A stretch of 64,000 nucleotides of DNA from positions 4,251,201-4,315,200 of the forward strand of contig OX365962.1 in the NCBI GenBank assembly GCA_947247005.1, given 5' to 3'. The stretch is from Spisula solida (taxonomy: Eukaryota > Mollusca > Bivalvia > Venerida > Mactridae). Shown in pieces: positions 37,601 through 49,600 of this stretch. How positions within the stretch are numbered: position 1 is the first letter of the stretch; each line of letters begins with the position of its first letter. The notes under the pieces are model-generated. The model was not told the origin of the DNA. It did not search any database and was given only the letters and a program-made list of their open reading frames with translations. A program made the translations under genes and the position numbers.

Positions 37601-40600
37601 AGATATAATTCAAAACTATTTTTATAAACGATTAACCAATAGAAATTAAGGAAACATAATTCAAAACTATTTTTGTAAACGGTTGACTCATAGAAATTGA
37701 GGACACAGAATTATTCAAAACTATTTTTATAAACGATTAACCAATAGAAAACTCAAAACTATGTTTAAAGTACCTACCGTAATTTAGACACACTTTTGAT
37801 TCTTGTACGTTCACTAACTCTGTAATGTACATGTTATTTTATATAATAAAATAATGATTGATACCAAATTGCTTTTTCATGCAATTTCATGTCACAAAGC
37901 GTTTTAAAATCAGACATCAAGCTTTAAAAACTCATTGAAAACTTTTTTACAAATAACATAAAATAGATGAATAAATAAATAATATTAATATTATACATTA
38001 ACCTCCGTAAATAGATTCTTTTGAGCTCAAACTGCAGTTACAAATATTTATATACATCGAATTGATAAGTTAAGCAAAATATATATAAGATTGAAGTTCG
38101 TCGCGTAATAGTGCGACATACAAAAATACTCACAGTAGATATTTTATCACAATCTTATTTTTAAATTGTTGGGATGGGCATAGATCAAGCATACCTTTAC
38201 ATGGGTGCTTTAAATTAAAATATTACCCAATATAACTCGTGTATTCAGGTCAGCCACCTGTTTACATAACAGTGTTGAGTCTCAGAGGAATGTATCATCA
38301 TTCTTAGCCAAAATACGTACACTTGAAAATAGACCATTCAGTTGTTATTCGGCTGGTCAAAATTGGGTTTTTTAAAAATGTTAGTGGTTACAAGGCTAAC
38401 GTACGTGCCGCTTTAGTTGACCCATGTATTTACCTGGGCATATGGATCGCTGACAAAAATTAGTTTCGTTGCCTTTTCCACCGTGACAGTGATCATCATC
38501 CCCAGTAGAACAGACACGCTTTCTAGTCATGACACAAATACCATGTGATGCCATTGAACATTTCCATATTCCCCAAGCCAACCAGTGCTCTAGTAAGAAA
38601 AAGTTAAAAATACCAGTTTTTATTTTCGCCTCCAGCATTGCAGGCGTTCAGCCACCCTGGTAATTGGGCTGCCTAAGGAAACATGCGTTCGAGTCTCCCT
38701 GTAGAGATTACTTCTCTCCTGATGGGTCTGCAGCCAAAATCGAGATACAGCGCCAAGTAATATCGAACATGTTCCGACACCACCCTACCAGGTACCAATT
38801 CATACATTGGTCGAGTGGAGCATTGTAGGTTATTCTTGCTCAGAGAAATTAAGCAGTGACGCAGATGGGAATCGAACCCGGTACCTTTCGATCACTAAGC
38901 GCTCATCCTACCTCTAGGCCATCGCTCCCCTAGTATATAAAATATATGTTAACCATGCTGTCATCAGACCGCGGTTTTCTGTTAGCCTCATCGTTAATGG
39001 ACAAGCCGTCAAAATGTCACATGAAACATAATTATGCATACATATGTAGATAGATAAATTTATTTCGACATAAAATGATCATTCACATGGCAATCATTAT
39101 ATCAAAACATACAGTGAGTAAATAAATACATGTTTAAGCATACTTCAATACAACAGCCATGTCAAATCAACATTCAATGTCATGGATAACACAAGAAAGG
39201 GTTCAAAGGAACTCTTATTTCCACTGTGGTCCATTGTGGTACACTGTGTACATAAATAAACCCACATGTTATATTTTCTTTATATGGTTAAATGTGAAAC
39301 CAATTAATTTGGTCAGCCAGTTGCTTTCTTGAAATGTCACCCGAACAATGAGTTTGATGTGTTTTGATTGTTAACACACTGTAGTTGTTTTGGTAATCGG
39401 TTTTAAAAGTTTTCTTGTTCAACCAAGAATTCTAGATAAAAATGCTAAATACATTGTATAAACAATCCTCTCTGTCACCAAATACATATTATATTATAAC
39501 TAATCATATCTCCCACCACGACTAGAGTAACACAAAAATGAATGTGTGAAGGGAGACTATATATCAACAACGAATTCTTTAGTGATATTTAAATGCAAGT
39601 TGGACTGTATAAATGATCTTACCTGGACATATTTCACTTCTACATGGTTCAACATGGTATGACGTTTCACTTGACGTTTTACAATCGTCTGTAGCACCAC
39701 TTGAACACAACCTTTCTCTGTGCATGAAGCATTGGTTAGAGGCATTCTGGCATGCCCAATGATTCCATTCTAACCAATGCGGAGGGGCGTGGCATAATAC
39801 ATCCGGGCATTCATCCAATTGATTATCCTCGCCTGTACAGTCACTGGAGGTGTTAGTGGAACAATTTCTAAATCTGTAACCAAAGCATCTGCCATTGGTT
39901 GGAGTACATGACCATTCTCCCCACGCTGCCCACTGTGGTCCGGCTTGTGGTTGTAAATAAATGAACGAATGTTTATTTTCATAATAATAATAATAAAGAC
40001 TTTATTTTACGAGGAAACTCATTTGACAATACAGATGGCAATCTTCCATGAGATCCTCAACAATAAACAGTTAAACAAGAACATTAGTATATATAAGAGA
40101 AAGGGTTTAATGGCAATTTGGCCAAAATGACGTTCCACAATATCATAAAAGAGTTTCAGTGAAGATCGTGTTTAGTTATTGGCGCCGCACTCGGCTCAAC
40201 ATTTTTGTCAAACTGTGCAGTAAAATAAGACCGACACGTGTCTTATAAAATACCATACCTTACATGGGTGCTTTAAAAATAAAAAATATTACCCAATATA
40301 ACTCAATTATTCAGGTCAGTCAGCTGTTTACATAACAGTGTTGAGTCTCAGAGGAATGTATCATCATTCTTAGCCAAAATACATACACTTACACTTGAAA
40401 ATAAGACCGACAAGTGTCTTATAAAATACCATACCGTAATCTCAACTACTCAACCACAATACTCATTTCAATAAGAGCTTAAACGAGTTTGATATCAGTT
40501 TATATTAATAGACCACAACTGTTAGATTCTTGATATCATAATTAATATAAATAATGTCACTTATAACAAGAAATAGAGAAACTCGGGTCACTGTCCGGTG

Positions 40601-43600
40601 AGAACAATGTTATCAGACGAGGTGATATCGTCCGGGTGGCGAGCCTTTGGCGAGTCACCCCGGACGATATCGCCGAGTCTGATAACATTGTTCGATCCGG
40701 ACAGTGACCCGAGTTTCTATTTATCATGCAACCAGCATCACGGAACAAGTAAGGGACGCAAATCTTCAATTTTTAAAGTTACAGTAATCTCGCCGAATAA
40801 CACAACTAAATGTGCTTCCGCGCGCAAAAATAGTTCTCAATTCTACAAGAAATATTAAAAAATAAAATATTAGAATTATATATTCAGAACGGGAAATCTT
40901 AAAAATAGTATTACCAAATAACTACATCGTGTCATAAAAGTAGAATACAATTTCGCTCATGAATTTTTGAAATTTTCTGGATGAATCATCAATGACAAGG
41001 TCGTTACTGCGTCATAAATTCGTCTGTTATTCTTAACAATGCCTTGGAATAAATATAAACATGGACTATGTGATACACTGGGTTGTTTGTGGAAACTGTC
41101 AGTGCAAAATTGAATTCCGGACGAGGGAAATAACTTCAAGAATGAACAGTTTATACACGCTTACACGACTTAGTCAAGTTAGTGGGTGAAGAATGGCAGT
41201 AGGGAGACCTCAATGCTTCGGAAACAGATGGAAATAGAATATCTATGTATTAACCGTATGTACACTGAATTCTAACAATGATTTAACTGACTTAAGATTC
41301 GCCAAAAATTTCGGATTTTTTCATTTTCAACGATTTTGTATGCGCATCGTATCGAGTCTGCAAATGAGTTAAAATTTGCATTTTGTCCAGTGTATTTGAT
41401 GTAGTACCATTGGCTATCCATACCTTTTATGTTCATTTATCTTTGATGATACTATATGCTAGTGGATTTACGAGTGTTTATTGTTTTTTTCAGGGCCTTT
41501 CCCAAACGATTGATCCGTGGATGACCCGTATGAATTCAAGAACAATTACACTGGCGTAGCCCTACCTGGCGAAGAAATATTGCTGATATTGGTTGTAAAT
41601 CTAAACTTCGAATAAATATTAGCAATCAAAAGTATATGTTTGTAGTTTTCAATAATATCTAGGTCAATTTTAGACGGAATGAGAAATGGGAAAATAGTCC
41701 GTGATTTGTGGGCGGAGCCAAAAAGTGTGGTCACTATTGACCTGAGAACACTTAATGTTCTCAGGTCATGTGTTACCATGGCAGTTGCATGATAAAATAC
41801 AAACAAATGTACACATGTTTCAGTTGAAAAACCCACTCCGTTATTTGAACAACACCAAAAAATAACGTCATTTTAGGGATAGATACAATGACGTCATTTA
41901 AATATACGTTCTCGTTATATTAACCGGATACAAGGAAGAACAAGTGATACATAAAGTTACCAAAACTACACTTACCTGCTATAGCTGATAATGTTGTGTG
42001 GATAGTGGACGTGACACCTGAAATGGTATAATCAGGTCAGTCACCTATTAAATAATATTGTGTAGATCTATATAAAAAGTGTCCTTTTTCTTATTAATTT
42101 ACAAATTTAACATACTTTATACTGGACGTCACTGAAAATGTACCAATTACGTATACCTCTGTATTTTGTATACAATATGACCTATTGGTAAAAACGTTTA
42201 ATAGTGTGTGCATTTAAATATTGTTAAATAGGATAGCTTTGACTACACAGTAAGGTCAAAACATAGTCGTGTTCCGTTTTTATCACTGTGTAACTTGAAT
42301 TTTAAAATATAAAAGTCAATAGGGTGGTAACTTTTCATTGACGCCGAGTATATATTGTAGGCCTATATTTAGGAAATAAAAATCTGTTCTTGTATTTTGT
42401 CGGTGAATAAATAGAGAAACTCGCCAAAGGCTCGCCACCCGGACGATATCACCTCCCCTGATAACATTGTTCTCACCGGACAGTGACCCGAGTTTCTATT
42501 TATCATGCAACAAGCACCACGGAACAAGTAAGGGGCGTAATTCCTCATTTTTTAAAGTTACAACCGAGTTGTGGGTTTTAGTAGATCCAGTAAACCCGCC
42601 GATTAACACAATTAAATATGCTTCCGCGAAACAAAATAGTTCCCAATTCTACGCTGCTTAACAAAAGAAATATCAAAAAATAAAATATTTCAATTATATA
42701 TTCAGAAAGGGAAACCTTAGTAAATGGTATTACCAAATAACTTCATTGTGTCATAATAGTAGAATAAAATTTCGCTCATGAATTTATGAAGTTTTTTTAA
42801 TGAATCATCAATGACGTACGTGTGTGAACAAGGTCGTTTACTACGTCATAAATCCTTCTGTTATTCTTAAGAATGCCTTGGAATAAATATAAACATGGAC
42901 TATGTGAAACACTGGGTTGTTTGCGGTAACTGTCAGTGCAAAATTGAATTTCGGACGGGGGAAATAACTTCAAGAATGAACAGTTTATACAAGCTTACTC
43001 GTCTTAGTCAAGTTGGTGGGTGGAGAATGGCAGTAATGATACCTCAATGCTTGGGAAATCGATGGAAATAGAATATGGTATGACATTGATCTTCTTGAAG
43101 AGCCTATTATATTTTTTTATGTTTTACCTATGTATAAACCATATGTACACTGAATCTGACAATGATTTAACTGACCCACTTAGTCTTAAGATTCGCCAAA
43201 AATGTCCGACTTTTTTCAATGACTTTGTATGCGCATCGTATCGAGTCTTCAAATGAGTTCAAAATTGCATTTTGTCCAGTGTATTTGATGTGGAACCGTT
43301 GTCTATGCATACTCTTTATTTTTATTTATCTTTGGTGATCCTATGCCAGTGGATTTATGTGTGTTTATTGTTTTTTCAGGGCCTTTCCCAAACAATTGAT
43401 CCGTGGATGACCGTATGAATTCAAGAAAAAATACACTGGCGTAGCCGTACATGGCGAAGAAATATTGCTGATGTTGGTTGTAAATCTAAACTTTGAATAA
43501 ATATTAGCTATCAAATGTATATTTTTGTAGTTTTCAATAATATGTAGGTCAATTTTAGACGGAATGAGAAATGGGAAAATAGTCCGTGATTTGTGGGCGG

Positions 43601-46600
43601 AGCCAAAAAGTGTTCTCAGGTCACTAGCAGCCTATTGACCTGAGAACACATAATGTTCTCAGGTCATGTGTTATCAGGCAGTTACCATGGCAGTTGCATG
43701 ATAAAACTCAGGCAGGAGTTCGGATGCGGAAAGATTAAATATAAATGAAATGATTATCAGAAGATTTTATACAACATAGTGTCAGAGTATTGTTGAGTAT
43801 CTAAAACTAGGCGCGTCCTTGCTCCAGCACCGGATACTCGTGGAACTTGCATTATCCGAAGCGTTCGGAATTCTCACACTGCGTATTGTTCCAGGTTCAA
43901 ACTCAGGCGTTATGATAATTCAAAGACGCGTTGTAAAAAATTGGGCCTAACTGCATCTATAGCAAAAACACTTTTGCAAACGATGTATTCTGGAAATATT
44001 TCATTTACTGGTTCGTCGAACCAGAAGTTTTTACTACAATGTTTACGTTCATTCATTCATAAATATGTCACGTGATATTTATTTTCATTCGTCAGAAGTT
44101 GGAACTACTTTTAAATCGCAAATGTTGATGTGAAGGGAAGAAACACAATTCTGGTGTTCAATTTGTTTATTGGCAGAAACAGTATATTAGTCAATAAATG
44201 CTTATAACGTATTTTATTCAGTTGTTTTGTCATTTTAACAGATATGACCAATTTGCTGTTTGCGGGGCGTAAATAGTAACAGCCAATTTGCCAGGTGTAT
44301 TTTGTTGCGGTAGTCAAACACACATTGGTTTCCTTCTTGTGTATATGGACTAAGCCACAGACAGTGTTAGAATTGAGAATATGGCTTACCTGAATAAACA
44401 GATTATAACTGCGTAATTTCGTATAAGGTACAGTTCGTTTATTCAGGTCTGTCACTTCTATGTGGTGATCCAGAAAACATGTCCAAATAAGAATGTGTAA
44501 TAACTTTGCAAATTTGGTAGACTGTATAGTTATTATTTTGGTATTAACAGAAATAATATATATATATAAGAGTTCCAAGATGGCTGAAAACGCAGAATTT
44601 GTAAATTTGTATTATGAAAAGAGGTCCAAGTGTGTTATCCCAAACCAACCACTTTAGTTGATTTTAAAGAATCCATTAGCTGACAAATGGGTTTGTTCAT
44701 TCTACGAGCGTGTAGAGTAACGTCTTTCAGAACTTTCGACGTTGTCTTACGCTGGTATGGGAATAATGGAGCAGCTTTCACCACCAGCAAAATCCAAGAT
44801 GGCCGCCGTAATATATAGTGTCTCTTGTATAATATTAAGCAGCATTAAAACTATTGTTTTTCAGGTGAGATAACCACAAAAAGTAGAACACGAACTGATA
44901 ACTATACACTTTTCTTATGTGACTTCAAATTGGTGGATAGACCTGCTGTTATACCTTGGCAAAGGGTGGTGAGGACCAGGAAATTCAAGATTGCCACCAT
45001 AAATGGTCACTCCATATAAAGTATTTTTAAATTACTGTGAGGCAGTTTCATACTATAAGAGACTACGTGCTAGAAGCAAACAAACTTGTTACCTGCAGTA
45101 CATAAGTCAGAAGTTACTGGCTTTATTTCGTGTGTTCCATTAGACGGACAATTGGTGCCAGCTACAGCTACGGAACATGTTCTATTTCTATATCCCAAAC
45201 ATACACCCTGATCATACGTATTATAGCTCCATGATGTCCATGATCCCCATGACAACTGTCCATCCTGAGCAACACGTGCTGCATATAGATGTTATAAATA
45301 TGCGTTAGATTCTGGTCGGTTGTAATGGAAAACATTGACCAATCAAATCACTCGTTACAAAAGAAAAGGCTTTACGACAGTTCGATATTGAAATGTCATA
45401 AATATGAATTATTAAGTCTGATTAGTTGTACTGGATACTATTTAGTCCAGGAGCCAGATTTCAAAAGAGGCTTAAAATGGATTTTCATTTACCCAATCTG
45501 GTAGAAAAAGTCTGTTGGTATTTTCGAATAATATAGACATTCAGGCTTTAGAAAAAGGTGGATGCCAGATCTGAAAGTGGTGCAGATTTTTTAACAGGGG
45601 CAACAACTCTTGCTATTCAAGAAATTTACGAAACTACCCGGTAACCTATTTTCTAGTGTGGAGTTTTTGTTTATATATGTATTGCCATATATTTGCATGG
45701 ATATTGTTCATTTGATAATGTGCATTAAAAGTACATACAACACGGACCAGTTTGAGGTCAAGGTCAATGTCAGTGTAAGGTCAAAGTCAGAGAAATAGCT
45801 AAAAACGAATATTTGCACTATATTTTTCTTTGTATAGCATGTGTTTTCAATTCAATTTGGTTATAAAATAGATAGTTATGTTCGTTAGTACATATTCTGT
45901 CATTATAGCCCATTTGTTTGATTCAAAATATAAAAATATTGTCAAAACAGCCATTTTATGCAAATGCATGTTGGCCGAAATGGCAATCTTACGAAGACCC
46001 CTGGCATTCTGTGATCTGGTGTGATTTTTTTGTTTATGTATGTAGTGTCTTATATTTACATTTATATTATTCATATGGTTATATGCATCAAATGGACATA
46101 CACCTAAGACAAATGTGAGGTCAATGTCAAGGTCATTTCAAGGTCAAAGTGACCAAAATAGCTGAGAAAAGTAAAAAATAAGATGTCCTTTCCATTTTTC
46201 TTAATATAACATGTGTTTTGAATTAAATTTAGGTTATTAAAATTATAGTTGTGTTGTTAAGTAAATATTCTCTAATGATAAGCCATTTGAATAATTCAAA
46301 ATGTATCATTTTTGATAAAAACCCAGTCATTTTATGCTTTCCGAGATGGCATTCATACGAATATTATGACCTTATGTGATTAGTTTGTTTACGTATGTTG
46401 TGTCTCATATTTGCATGGATATTATTAATTTGATTAAATTCATCAAATGGACATACACCTTAGACATATTTGAGGTCAAGGTCAGTGTCATATCAAGGTC
46501 AATGTGAAAATATTAGCTAAAAAAGTACAAATTGATATTTCCGCTCTACTTTCCTTATTCTCGCGTATGTTTTAATTCAATTTTGGTTATGAAAGAGATA

Positions 46601-49600
46601 GATGTAGTGGTTAGCACATATTTTCTCATTATAAGTTATTTGTTTAAAAAATATATGTTAAAATTGGTAAAACTGCCATTAAACGCAAATGCATGCTGAC
46701 GGAGATGGCATTCTTTAATTGCTAGCTGCTTTCAAATATACTTGTATTCAAATATTATTTTTACTTCTGTCAGTATTATTGAATATTAGTATGAATATTG
46801 TTACATTGTCTTACACTTAAGTGGATATAAAATGCTGGCCACTTCAAGGTCAAGGCCAATGTCATCTCAAGGACAAGTTACAAACGCTTTAACAATTCAA
46901 GTTTTGTCTCATTTTTTCGTTACATGTAATATGAAGCACTTTGTACACTTTATTTTGTTTCTAGTTTGTATATTTAGGTGTGTAATTATTTTAGCTGGGA
47001 ACATTATGTCACCATCTTTGATGAGGGGGTATGCTGCTTTACACACGTCGGTCGGTCTGTATGTCGGTTATGAAGATCACACGGTTTCTGAGTAATACCC
47101 TACCGATCCTTGGTACTAGGATCCTCGCCCTTGACATTCTGGACCTAAGATCTTCAAATTTTATAGAACAGTAGATGAATTTCATTGGTTATGAGGTCAG
47201 TAAGTCGAAGTAATGGTCTCTGAACCTCTTAAGGTCTGATATGGATGTGTCGGTACTAGATGCTGGTGTGTATCCGATGGGCCTTGGCTGACTGTACACG
47301 ATGGTGTTGAGTATCTCACAGGGCCTGGAATATCTGCATTTAGCGGCGATTGGTAACCCTACTGATATGGTATATTTGGCTGCACTGGGTGGTGATCCTA
47401 GAATAACTGTACAATGTATTAGTGAACACCCAATAGGGCATGGGATAGCTCTACACAATGATAGTGAGTACCCTCATAGGTCATAAGTACCTGTACTTTG
47501 CCGTGACGCATCTCCAATAAGGCCAGGCATGGCTGTGCTAATAGGTTGTGAGTATCCCATTTGGCATTCTATAGCTGAACCCTGTGGTGGTACGTAAAAT
47601 CCAGAATGCCTGTACCAGTGATTGTGATAGGAGAACATATGGATTTGATAAATAGGTAGAGAACTGTTAACTTACTTTTTTACACCCTGTTTATACCAGG
47701 CTTTGTTAACGTTCACGCAGTATCAAACAATTTTAGTCTCTAATGCGATGAATGGCAATACCAGTCCATGTAAAGTACTCAACACGACTTTGAATAGCTG
47801 TACTTGCCAATGGTGAGTACCAAACATGACGTGTGAGTGACTCTACTCCGATGTTGGGACCACTCCTTACGACCTGGTATGGTCGCAAATGCGGTATCTA
47901 TTGGGCAGGGCCTTGTGTGTCTACCCTGTGTTGGCAAATACCTTTAACGGTCTGTGAAGGCTGCACTTGGTTGTGATTAGCATCCTGTAGGACCAGGGAC
48001 GACATAATTATGTGATGATGTGTACAAGACTTTCGCTGTTTGATGGCTTCTAGAGTATTATATCGTGGTGTATACCAAAATACAGCCTTAGATGCTCATA
48101 CTCAGCGTTGGTACTACTTAGTCTGTGATGACTACCTGTATATACAGTGGTTAGTGATGGTTAGGAACTGGGGTTGCATGAGTATATTCCTTAGGACCCG
48201 GTTTGTCAGTACTTGGTGATGATGAGTACCACAAAAACTTGGTGCGTTTGTATTCAGAGGTATACAGCTATGCATGTTTATACTCTGTTCTGTTGGTTAC
48301 ATGTACCAAACAGGGGCTTATAATTAAAGACGCATTCACTGTCAAAATTACTGCTCTATGTAGTATGTATCCGATTGACATGTGATAGCTGCAATCAGTG
48401 ATGGTTACGTGTCCGGTTTGAGATGGATAAATTATTTAGTGATGAGTATCTCATAGGCATGGAGTGGATATACTTTGTTGTTTTGAACATAAGTATCTAA
48501 CTTTTCCTTCGGTGTCTTTACAATATAGTGATATGGTGTATGTAACAGATATGGTATAGGTGTATTCTTAGGTATTATTGAGTACATTACGGTCTGGAAT
48601 GATTATATTCTCATTTGGTAAATACCTTCTTTAGTATAGGATGTCTGTACATTACAGTGGCCGCGAGTGGCATATGTTCATGAGATGCATATTCCTTGCA
48701 GTGATGTTTACCCACATTGTGCTTCTGATACCTGTACCTTGTAATGATGCGTACCACATAGTGTCTTTAATGTATGTACCCTGCATTGGTGTTTACCACA
48801 TAGGCCCTGAGATGTCTGTACCAGCTGGCAGTTATTTGTACCGCATAGGGTCTAAGATGCATGTACTTGGCATTGATGCTTACCTCATTGGGCATATGAC
48901 TTATATACTTACCAGTGATATCCTGTAGGGTATGCATGGCTGAATTATGTTATGGTGAGTATCACATCAGGCCTGATATTTCTGCACATTGCAGCTGTGA
49001 ATATAACATTGCCCAACGGGATAGTTGTATTATGTTCTGGTACGCACGCCATTGGGTCTGCGTGAGTGTTTCTAATAGTAACAGTGTTCTAGATAGCTAC
49101 GAATAGAAGATGATAATGGGTTTTCTCAAGGGTCTGGGAATCCTATATATACTTAGGTTTATTGATACATGAAATTTGTATCATTACGTATGAGACCCCC
49201 TCTGAGTCAATGGTGTATATAAAGGATTAACGGCTGTTACAAAAACAGATAACTGATTGTTTTAACATTATGAGTAGTGTATACATGCGTGGACTTCATC
49301 ACCTGGTCGTTTAGTCAGGTTCATGTAAAGCCAATTGCAATTTCATACAAAGTGAGGCAAATCAAAATTGCATGTACAATAAATGTACTGTTGACCTAAG
49401 ATGACATTGATCATGTCAATAATTAAGGGAACATTCTACAAATAATATAAAGTCCATACTATCTATACAAATATATGATTACATCATTATAAATATATGT
49501 CAATTTTGAATGAAAACGACTAGTTCTACGAATGCAACATGCCAACACCCTGATACGTAAAATAGCTAGTTTAATAACGTTTTTATTTAAATAAATAACT

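Noticed and set aside
37395..37780. Tandem repeat of about 60 bp (aaaactatttttataaacga units)
   Set aside because: Only three to four loose copies; noted but too weak for a separate feature.
44111..44578. 155-codon minus-strand ORF in gene A intron
   Set aside because: No recognisable domain, unremarkable composition, no splice or homology support; it overlaps dispersed repeats shared with 24.4 kb.
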